Source of the DNA: Caulobacter zeae
GTDB taxonomy: Bacteria; Pseudomonadota; Alphaproteobacteria; Caulobacterales; Caulobacteraceae
DNA length: 64,000 nucleotides
Direction of reading: 5' to 3'
Assembly (NCBI RefSeq): GCF_002858925.1
Contig: NZ_PJRS01000045.1
Coordinates: forward strand, 1 to 64,000
Shown here: piece by piece, positions 1-8,904 of the stretch
Layout: every line of letters starts with the position of its first letter
Position numbering within the stretch: position 1 is the first letter of the stretch
The notes under the pieces: generated by a model
Databases searched by the model: none
What the model was told of the DNA's origin: nothing
What the model saw: the letters and a program-made list of their open reading frames with translations, nothing else
Translations under genes and position numbers: made by a program

Positions 1-36
1 CTGGCGGACGCGCCCTTGCCGGATCACGGCCTGTGA
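1..36 (+). CDS. possible 3' end of an upstream gene (partial)
   Basis: The first 33 bases read in frame 1 as eleven residues (L-A-D-A-P-L-P-D-H-G-L) followed by TGA at 34-36. This could be the tail of a gene lying mostly to the left of the window. There is too little sequence to recognise a family, and a chance open frame is equally possible in DNA this rich in GC. Confidence 0.2.
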   Translation: MADAPLPDHGL

Positions 37-103
37 CGCCTGGGACCCAACGAGCTGCGCCCGCCAGCCATCAGGCGACCGCCCGACCTACATCGCAATA
101 CAC

Positions 104-188
104 AGGGACCCAGGGGCCGGCGCACAGCAGGTGGCCCCTGGGTCCCGGCTCTACGGCCCGCTGCGCGGTCCTCCGGCCGGGATGACGA
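104..188. repeat. intergenic repeat family A, copy 1
   Basis: Dyad-rich element whose inner arms read GGGACCCAGGGGCC and GGCCCCTGGGTCCCGG, closing with CCGGGATGAC. The outer left arm (GTCATCCCGG) present in the other copies is not evident here, so this copy seems shortened. It lies just past the stop of the minus-strand DHFR-like gene. Other copies are at 8785, 28651, 37614 and 38632. Confidence 0.75.
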
Positions 189-210
189 GTGAACATCAAA
201 TCCGCCCTGG

Positions 211-741
211 TTAAGCCGGCGCATAGGTCAGTCTGACCACCTCTTCCCCGATCCGCGTGCTGTCCACCAGCCGCAGCTTGGGCCTGGAGCCCGCAAAGAA
301 CGGCGAGCCGCTCCCCAGCACCACGGGGTGCAGGTAGATCTTGTATTCGTCGATCAGGCCAAGCGCGGTCAGGCTGCGGGCCAGGTCCGGTCCGCCAACC
401 TCGATCACCCCGTCGTGGCTGTCCTTCAGCGCGCGGACGGCCGTCGCAAGGTCGCCCTCGAGCAGCGACGCGTTCGGGCCTACCGACTTCAGCGATCGCG
501 ACACCACCCATTTATGGCAACCGCGCCAGGCCGCCGCGAAATCGCGCCGGGGCTCATCCCAATCGGGATGCTCCTCGTCCCAATAGCTCATGATCTCATA
601 GAGGCGACGGCCATACAGGCTGCCCGTCAGGCTCCGCGCCTGGTCGACGAAGTACTGGAACAGCACGGGATCGGGCCCGAAGCCCGTGTGGTCGACATAG
701 CCGTCGAGGGACTGGTTCATGCCGAAGACGAGCTTGGCCAT
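211..741 (-). CDS. dihydrofolate reductase-like (RibD C-terminal domain) protein
   Basis: A 176-residue cytoplasmic protein of the RibD_C/DHFR-like fold, a family of small NADPH-dependent reductases mostly without known substrate. The N-terminus (AKLVFGMNQSLDGYVD) shows the hallmark SLDGY strand-loop. The middle has the GSLYGRRLYE helix, and the nucleotide-binding turn appears as EVGGPDLARSL, followed by IYLHPVVLGSG. An upstream in-frame start would add 32 residues, but the ATG at 741 has a GGGAG ribosome site about 9 bases away and matches the family N-terminus. It stands alone, divergent from the TonB-receptor gene. The fold is clear; the physiological substrate cannot be inferred, and nothing marks it as the folate-pathway enzyme itself. 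Confidence 0.85.
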   Translation of the reverse strand: MAKLVFGMNQSLDGYVDHTGFGPDPVLFQYFVDQARSLTGSLYGRRLYEIMSYWDEEHPDWDEPRRDFAAAWRGCHKWVVSRSLKSVGPNASLLEGDLATAVRALKDSHDGVIEVGGPDLARSLTALGLIDEYKIYLHPVVLGSGSPFFAGSRPKLRLVDSTRIGEEVVRLTYAPA

Positions 742-940
742 GGCGATCTCCCCGGCCTCTTCCAAGGCCCTGGCCGCAGGTTGCGCGGAAAAGCGGCGAA
801 GCGCAAAGCCCCCTCCCCAACCCACTTTTGCGACCATGCATCAACTCGCTATTAAGAGTCACTTGCATTAAGGCGAAAAGGCGACCAAAAGCGTCGCCAT
901 TCGGCGAGGCGCTCTGTCGGGAGTCGCTCGCCCATATTAT

Positions 941-959
941 GCGAATGATTCTTATTCGC
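941..959. promoter_or_regulatory. candidate Fur box upstream of the TonB receptor
   Basis: The 19-mer GCGAATGATTCTTATTCGC has perfect 6-base outer arms (GCGAAT/ATTCGC) and matches 12 of 19 positions of the classical Fur consensus. It ends 21 bases before the receptor start codon, where an iron repressor would block transcription. The assignment to Fur is an inference from sequence and from the receptor-tonB context. Confidence 0.6.
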
Positions 960-980
960 TATATATACGGGGATAGTCGT

Positions 981-3032
981 ATGCGCATTTCCAACCGGAC
1001 GCGCGGCCTGTTGCTGGCCGGCGTCGCCAACCTCGTTCTCGTCGGCTTCGCCCAAGCCCAGGCCGCCGACGCGCCCGAGGAGGCCGTCACCACCAGCAAG
1101 CTGTCGCTGGGCAAGGTCGTCGTCTCGGCCGGCAAGGAGAAGGTGGCGATCGACACGCCCCAGGCCGTGACCACGCTCGACCAGGACGCCATCGACCAGG
1201 CCCAGGCCTCGACCATCGGCGACCTCCTGGCCGGCATCCCCGGCGTCAACACCATGGGCGGCGTCGGCGCCCTGGGCCAGGGCTTCAACATCCGCGGCAT
1301 GGGCACCGGCCTGGCCGACAGCGACAGCCGGATCCTGATGCAGATCGACGGCGTCACGAAGTTCTTCGAGCAGTACCGGATGGGCGCGTTCTTCAGCGAC
1401 CCCGAGCTCTACAAGCGCGTCGAGGTGCTGCGCGGCCCGGCCTCGTCCACCCTCTACGGCGCCGGCGCCCTGGCCGGCGTGGTCAGCTTCACCAGCAAGG
1501 ACGCCTCGGACTTCCTGCAAGGCGACGACCGCTTCGCCGTGCGCCTGCGCGGCGGCGTCGAGAGCAACGCCGAGGCCCGCTTCGGCTCGGGCATCCTGGC
1601 CTTCAAGCCGACCGAGAAGCTGGAGGTGCTGGGCATGTACACCAGCCGCCGCAGCGACGAGTACGAGAACGGCAATGGCCAGGTCGTGCCGGCCTCCGAC
1701 GCCAGTTCGGACAGCTACCTGCTGAAGGGCCGCTACACCTTCGGCAAGGACCACAGCGTCTGGGCGTCGTACCAGAACTGGAAGAACGACAGCGTCCAGA
1801 TCTACGACCAGTCCGAGGCCATGGCCACGACGCCGGTGCGCCGCAAGACCACCGACGACACCGCCGTGATCGGCTACCAGAACGCCTTCGAGGGTAACGA
1901 CCTGCTCGATTTCGAGGCCCAGGTCTCCTACGCCAACAGCAAGGTCAACCAGACCGACACCACCTTCCTGTCGGGGGTGCTGGAGTCGGAGTTCTCGTAC
2001 AAGACCCTGCAGGGCCGCGCCCAGAACACCTCGGAGTTCCAGTTCGCCGGCGACGGCGTCGCCTTCCTGACGGTCGGCGCCCAGGCCTACAAGCAGGAGC
2101 GCCGCAACCCGCGCCGCACCGCCACCGGCACCAACCACGGGGCGGCCACCCACCCCGAAGGCGACATGGAGAAGTACGGCCTGTTCGCCCAGGGCGAGGT
2201 CACCTACGGCAAGCTGACCGTGATCCCCGGCGTGCGCGTCGACTGGACCAAGCTTCAGCCCGGCCTGGGCGTCACCACCAGCCGCGAGGTCAAGGACAAC
2301 GGCGTCTCGCCCAAGATCGCCGCCCTCTACAGCCTGACCGAATGGGCCTCGGTGTTCGGCTCGATCGCCCACACCGTGCGTATGCCGGTGCTGGACGAGA
2401 TCTACAGCCGCACCTCGGCGACGGCCAGCAACGACAGCCTCAACCTCAAGCCCGAGGAGTCGGACAACTACGAGGTCGGCGGCACGCTGCAGTTCCGCAA
2501 CCTGTTCGGCCAGGGCGACCAGGCGCGGATCAAGACCACCCTCTTCCGCAACGACGTCAGCAACCTGATCGCCCGCGGCACGGCCACCTCCAGCTACTTC
2601 GTCAACATCGGCGAGGCCCGCTATTCGGGCGTCGAGGTCGAGGCCGAGTACGGCGCCAGGCAGCTGTTCGTACGTGGCGCGGTGTCGGTGATCGACGGCG
2701 AGAACCGCACGAGCGGCGCGCCGCTGAACACCATCCCGGCCGACACCCTGAACCTGACGGTCGGCTACGTCTTCCCGGCCTACAACCTGACGGCCGGCTG
2801 GCGCGGCGAGTTCGCCGACGACCAGAACGAGACCACCACCGCCTCGCTGCGCACGCCCGGCTACTCGGTGCACAACCTGTTCCTGACCTGGAAGCCGCAG
2901 GACGGCGCGCTGAAGGGCCTGGAGGTGCAGGCCGGGGTCGACAACCTGTTCGACAAGAACTTCCGCCGCCACCTGTCGTCGCTCGACGCCGAGGGCCGGA
3001 CGGTCAAGCTCACGCTCGGCAAGACGTTCTAA
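981..3032 (+). CDS. TonB-dependent outer-membrane receptor, probably iron/haem
   Basis: A 683-residue outer-membrane active transporter. Residues 1-26 form a signal peptide (GLLLAGVANLVLVGFAQAQA). A plug domain follows (about 45-170) with the TIGDLLAGIPGV and RVEVLRGPASSTLYG motifs, and then a 22-strand-type barrel ending in the C-terminal Phe (GKTF). The region HTVRMPVLDEIY followed by NLKPEESDNYEVG resembles the FRAP/NPNL zone of haem/haemoglobin receptors, although siderophore receptors share similar segments. The ATG at 981 was chosen over an upstream frame start at 828 because it precedes the signal peptide and has GGGGAT upstream. A candidate Fur box sits just before it, and tonB starts 2 bases after its stop, so the two are probably co-transcribed under iron control. 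The ligand cannot be proven from sequence. Confidence 0.88.
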   Translation: MRISNRTRGLLLAGVANLVLVGFAQAQAADAPEEAVTTSKLSLGKVVVSAGKEKVAIDTPQAVTTLDQDAIDQAQASTIGDLLAGIPGVNTMGGVGALGQGFNIRGMGTGLADSDSRILMQIDGVTKFFEQYRMGAFFSDPELYKRVEVLRGPASSTLYGAGALAGVVSFTSKDASDFLQGDDRFAVRLRGGVESNAEARFGSGILAFKPTEKLEVLGMYTSRRSDEYENGNGQVVPASDASSDSYLLKGRYTFGKDHSVWASYQNWKNDSVQIYDQSEAMATTPVRRKTTDDTAVIGYQNAFEGNDLLDFEAQVSYANSKVNQTDTTFLSGVLESEFSYKTLQGRAQNTSEFQFAGDGVAFLTVGAQAYKQERRNPRRTATGTNHGAATHPEGDMEKYGLFAQGEVTYGKLTVIPGVRVDWTKLQPGLGVTTSREVKDNGVSPKIAALYSLTEWASVFGSIAHTVRMPVLDEIYSRTSATASNDSLNLKPEESDNYEVGGTLQFRNLFGQGDQARIKTTLFRNDVSNLIARGTATSSYFVNIGEARYSGVEVEAEYGARQLFVRGAVSVIDGENRTSGAPLNTIPADTLNLTVGYVFPAYNLTAGWRGEFADDQNETTTASLRTPGYSVHNLFLTWKPQDGALKGLEVQAGVDNLFDKNFRRHLSSLDAEGRTVKLTLGKTF

Positions 3033-3034
3033 CC

Positions 3035-3796
3035 ATGAAGAAGACGCCCTGGCATGTTCGAGCCTGGGCGACGGGGGCGTCGTTGGTCATCAACGGCGCC
3101 CTCGGGCTCGCCGTCGTCCAATGGGAGCAGAGGCCGGTCCTCGCGCCGATGGACGACGCGGCCATGCTGATCTCGCTGGGCGACCCGGCCCTCGACGCCG
3201 TCGACAACGCCACCTCGCCCGACGCCGCGCCGGCCCCGACGCCGGAGAGCGAGCCCGCGCCGCCGCAGCCCTCGCAACCGGAAAAGCCCGCGCCCAAGCC
3301 GCTGCCGCCGCGTCCCGACGGCTGGCTGACCCAGGCCGCGCCCGCGCCGCCCTCTCCTGCACCGCCTTCCGAAGCGCCGCCGCGCCCGACGCCGCCCGCC
3401 ACGGCCCAGGCCGCCGTGCCGGCCGCCGCCCGCGCCATGGACGCCTCGGCCGCCAAGCCGCCCGCCGGCCGGCGCGACGCCGACAGCGTCCAGGCCCACG
3501 TCGGAACCAGCACCGCTTACGCAGCGAGGGTCCGCGCCTGGCTGGAGGCCCACAAGACCTATCCCAAGGCCGCCCGCATGCGGAAACAGCAGGGCGTGGC
3601 CCAGGTGACCTTCGTCCTCGACCGCGCCGGCCACGTGCTGGATTGCCGCCTCACCGGCCCCACGGGCCATGCCTTGCTCGACGCCGAGGTCCGCGCCATG
3701 GTCGCCCGCGCCGATCCCTTCCCCGCCCCGCCGCAGACGATCAAGGGTGAACGGATCGAGATGGACGCGCCCGTGGAGTTTTCCCTGCAACGCTAG
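3035..3796 (+). CDS. tonB: TonB energy-transducing protein
   Basis: A 253-residue TonB. It has a single N-terminal membrane anchor (about residues 12-29), a long Pro/Ala-rich periplasmic spacer (about 60-150) and a C-terminal TonB fold (about 160-253) with AHKTYPKAARMRKQQGVAQV and FVLDRAGHVLDCRL. It couples the ExbB-ExbD proton-driven motor to outer-membrane receptors by contacting their TonB box. It begins 2 bases after the receptor stop, so it is presumably dedicated to that receptor and under the same Fur-like control. No exbB or exbD is present in the window, so the motor must be encoded elsewhere. A long out-of-frame open frame covers this stretch, but only this frame carries the TonB domain. 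Confidence 0.92.
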   Translation: MKKTPWHVRAWATGASLVINGALGLAVVQWEQRPVLAPMDDAAMLISLGDPALDAVDNATSPDAAPAPTPESEPAPPQPSQPEKPAPKPLPPRPDGWLTQAAPAPPSPAPPSEAPPRPTPPATAQAAVPAAARAMDASAAKPPAGRRDADSVQAHVGTSTAYAARVRAWLEAHKTYPKAARMRKQQGVAQVTFVLDRAGHVLDCRLTGPTGHALLDAEVRAMVARADPFPAPPQTIKGERIEMDAPVEFSLQR

Positions 3797-3798
3797 AC

Positions 3799-3924
3799 CC
3801 TCCCCCTCTGGGGGAGGCGGCCGAAGGCCGGTGGGGGGCCGTTTTCAGCTTCCGAGGCTTCGGCCAACCTCGCAACTACTCCCCCCACCGATCGCTTCGC
3901 GATCACCTCCCCCACAGGGGGAGG
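3799..3924. repeat. intergenic repeat family B, copy 1
   Basis: A 126 bp element filling the gap between the convergent tonB and GH115 genes. It opens with CCTCCCCCTCTGGGGGAGG and closes with CCTCCCCCACAGGGGGAGG. Internal stems are GGCCGAAGGCC and GATCGCTTCGCGATC, with GGTGGGGGG/CCCCCCACC between them. Related copies lie at 25855, 30368 and 35654. Each half can fold as a hairpin and the halves can also pair with one another. Confidence 0.85.
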
Positions 3925-3931
3925 TTCCTGT

Positions 3932-6796
3932 TCACCGCGCCCTCACGCCCTCCACCGGCCCCAGATAGCTCCCAGTCACCACCCCACGCGAGATCACCAG
4001 CCGCTGGAACACCACGCCCGGATCCACCCGCCACAGCCGCACCCGGTGCGCGCCCGCCGACGGGACCACCAGCGAGGTGATCAGTGAACGGACATTATCC
4101 GCCACCACCTTGTCCCAGGCCTTCTCGGACGGGTCGGGGATGGTGTTGACCACCACCGGCGGCGCGTCGTCGATCGACACGGCGAAGCGCGGGCCCGTCC
4201 CGCCCGTGACGTCCAGGCCCGGCGAGACCAGCACGGTCAGGTCGACCGGCCCTGCCTTCTCGAAGTCGACCAGGTACTCGAGCATCGCCCCCTTGCCCGG
4301 CGCACTGGGCGGGGCGGTGGTCGGATAGCCGGCCACGCCCGACAGCGTGCGGCCAAGATTGGGGATGGTCTTCCACGCAACGCCATCCACCGAGGTCGCC
4401 CGGACGTAGTGCTCGGCTGCGATGGCCAGCGGCCCGCCGGCCTCGACGAAGGCGCCCCTGGCCGGCTTGCGGGCGGTGTTGTCGACCACCGCCGTCACCA
4501 CGGCCTGCTGCCCGCCCGGCCCCTTGAGGGTGATCGGGACGCGGTGCACGCCCCTGGGCGCCCTGGCCCAGTCGACCGAGACTTCCAGCCGCGTATCGCC
4601 CCAGTCGCCGGCCGGACCGCGCGACAGCTTAAGCCACGGCGCGCCGGCGCTGACTTCGAACGTCATCTGCGACGGCCCGCGATTGAACACGTCGATCCAG
4701 CGCGATTTTGGGCCCCAACGCGTCAGCGGCGGCAGGTCCGCGCCCTGCTCGGCGTCGACCCGCGCCTCGCGTCCCTCGACGGCGACGCCCATCAGCACGC
4801 CGCAATAGACCACGTTGCGGGCCAGGGCGGGCAAGGCGTTCTGCTTGGGCTGCTGCCAGCCGCTGTAGCCGATGTGGGTCTGGTCCATCATGTGGACCCA
4901 CTTGCCGCCGCCGATGGCGTGGTACTGGCGCGTCAATTCCGCGTCGCGGGCGAACAGCCTCTCGGCCAGGTCGGCCTGGGCCAGCGAGGCGGCGCGGCCC
5001 TGCCGGTCATAGAGCTGGTTGCGGCCGACGGCCATGTAGAGCCGCGTGTGGTTGGCGCTGGCCATGATCGGGAACCAGACCAGCTGGAAGAAAGCGTCGT
5101 CCTGGGCCTTGGGCAGGGCCTTGCGCACGGCTTCGGCGCGGGCCTCCAGCGCGGCCCATTCGGCCTCGACCCGCTCGGCCTCGCGATCATTGACCAGGCT
5201 GAAGGTCGCCGCGTCGATCAGCTCGGGCTTTCGCCGGGCGTTGAGCTTTGTATAGCCGTCCAGCAGCCTCGCGATCTCGACCGCATGCTCGGGCCCGAAC
5301 TGCGCCGCCGCCCAGTCGCGGGTGTAGGTCGAAAGCCTCTCGACCGGCATGGCGGCGGGATCCCAGGCCAGGTCGAGGAAGAACTCGGTCGGCAGCTCCA
5401 TCGGCTTGAGGTCGCCGACATTGACGATCCAGAGGCGATCGGCGCCGTGGTCGTCGGCGCGCTTCATCTGCTCCCAGGTGCGCTCGATCTGGTTGGTGTT
5501 GAGCCACTTGTAGTTCCGCGGCCCGCCCACATAGTCGAAGTGGTAGTAGACGCCGTAACCGCCCGGCCGTATCTCGCCCGCTTTCGGCAGCCGCCGGATG
5601 TTGCCCCAGTTGTCGTCGGCGAACAGCAGGGTCACGTCGTCGGGCGCGCGCATCCCGGCGTCGTAATAGTCCTGCACCTCCTTGTAGAGCGCCCAGACCT
5701 GCGGGGTCGCCGACGGGTCCTTGCCGGTGACCTCGCCGATGATCCTGCGCTGGTCGGCGACGATGGTCTCCAGCAGCCTGGTGGCGGTGCCTTGGGTCAT
5801 CGGCTCGTCGCCGTCACCGCGCATGCCGACCGTGACCAGGCTCTCGTTGGCGCCGATCCGCTCGACGCCCTCGCGCCAGAAGCGGCGCAGGGCCTCGGGG
5901 TTCTTCGAATAGTCCCATGGCCCCTGGCCGTAGCGCTCCCACTCGACGTGGGCCCGCATCATCGGCTCGTGGTGCGACGTTCCGATCACCACGCCCATCT
6001 CGTCGGCCAGCACGGCGTTCAGCGGGTCGTCGTCATAGAGGGCCTTGCCCCACATGGCCGGCCACAGATAGTCGCCCTTCAGCCGCAGCACGAGCTCGTA
6101 GACCCGCTCGTAGAAGGCGTGGTTGAAGCCGCCGAACGTGGTGTTGGCCCAGCCGTAGAGGGCCGGGTTCTCGTCGTTGAGGAAGATGCCCCGGTACTTG
6201 ACCTTCGGCGCCTGCAACCGGGCGCCCGGCGCCACCGTCAGGTCGCGGCGCACCGGCACCGGCACGTCGGCCCACCAGGTCCAGGGCGAGACGCCGGCCC
6301 GCTCGGACAGGTCGTAGGCCCCGAAGATCGTGCCGCGCTTGTCGGCGCCGACGATGACCAGGGCGCGGGTCACGCCCGGACGCGGGTTGTCGACCACCTG
6401 CTGGACGAAGCCTTCCCAGCGCCCCTTCAGCGCCGAGACGTCCAGCTTGCCGGCCGCGACCAGGGCGTCGATCTGCGCGCTCCTGCCCAGCGTGCCGACG
6501 ATGACGACCGGTGCGTCCTTGGCCGGCTGGGCCCCGCCCGAGAGCCTGGAGAGGTCGCCACGCAGCCCCTGCACCGCGCGCAGCACGCCGGGCCAGTCGG
6601 TGACGTCGGCCTCGACCCGCGCGGGCTTGCCGCCCGCGATCAGCGCAAAGCCGCCGGCGACCGGCTTATCCGACATCGCCACGGGTTCGGCCGAGCGCGC
6701 GGCGGTGGGCGCCGCCAAGGCCGCCGCGCCCGCCACGGCGGCGGCCAGGGCCAGAGCCGAGACGGCGGTGCGCAGACCAGCGACGCCCTTGCTCAC
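3932..6796 (-). CDS. GH115 xylan alpha-glucuronidase
   Basis: A 954-residue exported glycoside hydrolase of family 115, which removes (4-O-methyl)glucuronic acid from both internal and terminal xylose units of glucuronoxylan. A hydrophobic signal segment occupies about residues 7-35. The GH115 core shows GIFLNDENPALYGWA, LKGDYLWPAMWGKALYDDD, GTSHHEPMMRAHVEW and LLFADDNWGNIRRLP. The C-terminal 160 residues (AAEHYVRA and onward) match the GH115 C-terminal domain. The GTG start at 6796 overlaps the esterase stop as GTGA, implying translational coupling. The larger upstream open frame in this phase is the shadow of the esterase gene. It is the last gene of a GH3-esterase-GH115 operon read leftwards, facing tonB. 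Confidence 0.93.
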   Translation of the reverse strand: MSKGVAGLRTAVSALALAAAVAGAAALAAPTAARSAEPVAMSDKPVAGGFALIAGGKPARVEADVTDWPGVLRAVQGLRGDLSRLSGGAQPAKDAPVVIVGTLGRSAQIDALVAAGKLDVSALKGRWEGFVQQVVDNPRPGVTRALVIVGADKRGTIFGAYDLSERAGVSPWTWWADVPVPVRRDLTVAPGARLQAPKVKYRGIFLNDENPALYGWANTTFGGFNHAFYERVYELVLRLKGDYLWPAMWGKALYDDDPLNAVLADEMGVVIGTSHHEPMMRAHVEWERYGQGPWDYSKNPEALRRFWREGVERIGANESLVTVGMRGDGDEPMTQGTATRLLETIVADQRRIIGEVTGKDPSATPQVWALYKEVQDYYDAGMRAPDDVTLLFADDNWGNIRRLPKAGEIRPGGYGVYYHFDYVGGPRNYKWLNTNQIERTWEQMKRADDHGADRLWIVNVGDLKPMELPTEFFLDLAWDPAAMPVERLSTYTRDWAAAQFGPEHAVEIARLLDGYTKLNARRKPELIDAATFSLVNDREAERVEAEWAALEARAEAVRKALPKAQDDAFFQLVWFPIMASANHTRLYMAVGRNQLYDRQGRAASLAQADLAERLFARDAELTRQYHAIGGGKWVHMMDQTHIGYSGWQQPKQNALPALARNVVYCGVLMGVAVEGREARVDAEQGADLPPLTRWGPKSRWIDVFNRGPSQMTFEVSAGAPWLKLSRGPAGDWGDTRLEVSVDWARAPRGVHRVPITLKGPGGQQAVVTAVVDNTARKPARGAFVEAGGPLAIAAEHYVRATSVDGVAWKTIPNLGRTLSGVAGYPTTAPPSAPGKGAMLEYLVDFEKAGPVDLTVLVSPGLDVTGGTGPRFAVSIDDAPPVVVNTIPDPSEKAWDKVVADNVRSLITSLVVPSAGAHRVRLWRVDPGVVFQRLVISRGVVTGSYLGPVEGVRAR

Positions 6797-8712
6797 GGGG
6801 CGACCGCGATCTCGAACGGACCCAACGGCAGGCCGGCCATGTCGAAGACGTTGAAGGTCGGGGCGTCGGCCCAGGCGAACCGCACCTTGGTCGGCCTCAG
6901 GCCGGCGGGGATGGCGACCACCGCCTTGTCTCCCTCGACCCGGGCGTCGGCGAACCGGCAGCCGGCTGTGTCGCACAGCTCGAAGCCGATAGCCTTGTCC
7001 GAGCCGCGCGTCGCCAGGCGCTCGGCGACCTGCTCGAAGGCCACCTCGACCGTCTCGCCCACGCGGCGGGCCGAGACCGGCGAAGGCCCGGTGGTCACCG
7101 CCTTCCCCGCCAGGCGCCCCGCGCCCCGCGCCAGACGCTTGCCGACGTCCTGCTTGTTGGTCGGGTGGATGTCGGAGGGATCGCCGATGTCGGTGATGAC
7201 GGCGAGCGCGGCGTGGCCGTCCTTGGCCACGGCCAGGCGCTGGGCCTCGCGCACCTGGGCCCACCAGGACTCCTCTGGCGCCAGCTGCGGCTTGCCGTAG
7301 TTGGCCAGCTGCACCACCAGGGCCGGCATGTCGGCGGCTTGGCCCAGGCGGCGCTCGGCCAGCAGTTCGCGCAGCAGCGGCTCGTAGGTCTGCGGCCGGC
7401 CGGTGTTGCTCTCGCCCTGGTACCAGGCGAAGCCCTTGAATGCGTAGGGGCCCATCGGCGCCAGCATCCCGTTGTAGAGCGTCGAGACGCCCGACAGCGT
7501 GTCCCACGGCGCGCGCGGCGGCTCGCCGGTTTCCTTCGGTTCGATCTGGTAGCGCCAGGTCGTCAGCGGGATCCGCGTCCCGTCGGCCAGCACCAGGGCG
7601 CGGGCCGCCTCGCCGTACAGGCCGCCGTTGGCGTAGGTGTCCAGCGCAGAAACGACGATGCGGTTGGCGCCCGCCTTCAGGGTCCCGGCCGCCACCGGAT
7701 AGACCCGCACCGTGCCCGCGCCGGAGGTCGAGCCGACCCCGACGCCGTTGACGTAGGTGGTGTCGACCTCGTCGACCATGCCGATCTCGAGGCTGGCGGC
7801 GCCTTTCGCCTGCGCCGCCGTCAGGGTCGCCGTGGTCTCGAACCAGACCATGCCGTTGAAGTCGGCCAGGGCCGGCACGCCCCAGCTCTCCCAGACGCCC
7901 AGGCCCTGCGGCGCGGGCGTCCAGGCGCCGTCGCCGGCCCACGGACCGCCGGCCGCGCCCTTGTGGCGCAGGCTCCACCAGGCCTTGATCGTCTCGCCCC
8001 AGCGGCGGTCGGCGGCCGGGCGGTCCTTCAGCGACAGTTCGAGGGTGGCGATGTCGTTGCCGTAGTCGCCGGCCTTGCGCAGGGCGGCCGGGCTGAGCCA
8101 GGCCTCGATGGCCGACCCGCCCCACGAGGCGTGCACCAGGCCCAGCGGCGTCTTGTCGGTCTTTCTGAGCTCGCGGGCCATGTAGTAGCAGGCGGCGGAG
8201 AACGACCCGACCGCATCGGGCTTGGCCGCCTTCCAGGCCGGCGGCTTGGCGAAGGTCGTACGCGGCGATCGGCTGTCGGCGTGGTCGACATAGGCCATGC
8301 GCAGGCCGTCGTCATTGGCCGAGCGAATCTCGGACCACGAGTTGTTGCCGCGCTCGACCGGCAGTTCCATGTTCGACTGGCCCGAGCACAGCCAGACGTC
8401 GCCGACCAGCACGTCGCCGACCGTCTGGCTCGCGCCCGAGGCGGTCTTGGCCTCCAGGGTGTAGGGCCCGCCCGCCGTCATCGCCGGCAGGTCGACGCGC
8501 CAGGCGCCGTTCGCGCCGGCCTTGGCCGTGGCCGTCCTGTCGCCGAGCGTGACGGTCACCGCCTCGCCGGGCTTGGCTTCGCCGAACACCGGCAACGGCC
8601 GGCCGCGCTGCACCACCGCATGGTCGGCGAACAGCCCGTTCAGCAACGGCCCCTGGGCGGCGGCGGGCGTGGCCATCACGGCAGCCAGCAGGATCGGCGC
8701 GACGCGGCGCAT
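6793..8712 (-). CDS. SASA-family (SGNH) carbohydrate acetylesterase
   Basis: A 639-residue exported protein with signal peptide RRVAPILLAAVMATPAAA. It carries the sialate O-acetylesterase-type SGNH domain: catalytic Ser113 in GQSNMELP, the oxyanion Gly in HASWGGSAIEAW, the FAWYQGESN block, and the Asp/His pair in DIGDPSDIHPTNK. An inserted beta-sandwich (about 260-400) is typical of the family. Members annotated as sialate esterases often deacetylate plant polysaccharides. Between a GH3 glycosidase and a GH115 glucuronidase, an acetyl-xylan or xylo-oligosaccharide acetylesterase role is most likely. I prefer the ATG at 8712, which has GAGGGAG 8 bases upstream, over a GTG 9 bases earlier. Its stop overlaps the GH115 start. 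Confidence 0.88.
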   Translation of the reverse strand: MRRVAPILLAAVMATPAAAQGPLLNGLFADHAVVQRGRPLPVFGEAKPGEAVTVTLGDRTATAKAGANGAWRVDLPAMTAGGPYTLEAKTASGASQTVGDVLVGDVWLCSGQSNMELPVERGNNSWSEIRSANDDGLRMAYVDHADSRSPRTTFAKPPAWKAAKPDAVGSFSAACYYMARELRKTDKTPLGLVHASWGGSAIEAWLSPAALRKAGDYGNDIATLELSLKDRPAADRRWGETIKAWWSLRHKGAAGGPWAGDGAWTPAPQGLGVWESWGVPALADFNGMVWFETTATLTAAQAKGAASLEIGMVDEVDTTYVNGVGVGSTSGAGTVRVYPVAAGTLKAGANRIVVSALDTYANGGLYGEAARALVLADGTRIPLTTWRYQIEPKETGEPPRAPWDTLSGVSTLYNGMLAPMGPYAFKGFAWYQGESNTGRPQTYEPLLRELLAERRLGQAADMPALVVQLANYGKPQLAPEESWWAQVREAQRLAVAKDGHAALAVITDIGDPSDIHPTNKQDVGKRLARGAGRLAGKAVTTGPSPVSARRVGETVEVAFEQVAERLATRGSDKAIGFELCDTAGCRFADARVEGDKAVVAIPAGLRPTKVRFAWADAPTFNVFDMAGLPLGPFEIAVAP

Positions 8713-8784
8713 GTGTGTCACTCCCTCGGCCGCCTGAGGCGGCTCGTTGTTTCATTCGTGAGAGGGCTTCGCCCTCCCCTATGT

Positions 8785-8886
8785 CGTCATCCCGGCCGCA
8801 GCGCAGCGGAGAGCCGGGACCCAGGGGCCGCCGCACTGCCGCTCGCCCCTGGGTCCCGGATAAGCGCTTCGCGCTTTCCGGGATGG
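8785..8886. repeat. intergenic repeat family A, copy 2
   Basis: A full-length copy with outer arms GTCATCCCGG ... CCGGGATG and inner arms GGGACCCAGGGGCC / GCCCCTGGGTCCCGG. Short GCAGCGCAGCGG and GCGCTTCGCGC stems lie between them. It sits between the GH3 gene and the esterase gene of the xylan operon, inside what is probably one transcript. It could form a strong RNA structure that processes or attenuates that message. A small separate hairpin (GAGGGC-TTC-GCCCTC) lies just to its left near 8760-8777. Confidence 0.85.
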
Positions 8887-8904
8887 ATCTTTTATTCGGA
8901 GCGA

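Noticed and set aside
852-2972. 706-codon minus-strand frame opposite the TonB receptor
   Set aside because: Valine/glycine-rich low-complexity translation with no motif; the receptor on the plus strand has signal peptide, plug and barrel features.
8755-8780. GAGGGC-TTC-GCCCTC hairpin as terminator of the GH3 gene
   Set aside because: Read on the minus strand it is not followed by a T tract, and repeat A lies between it and the GH3 stop; it is more likely a local dyad.
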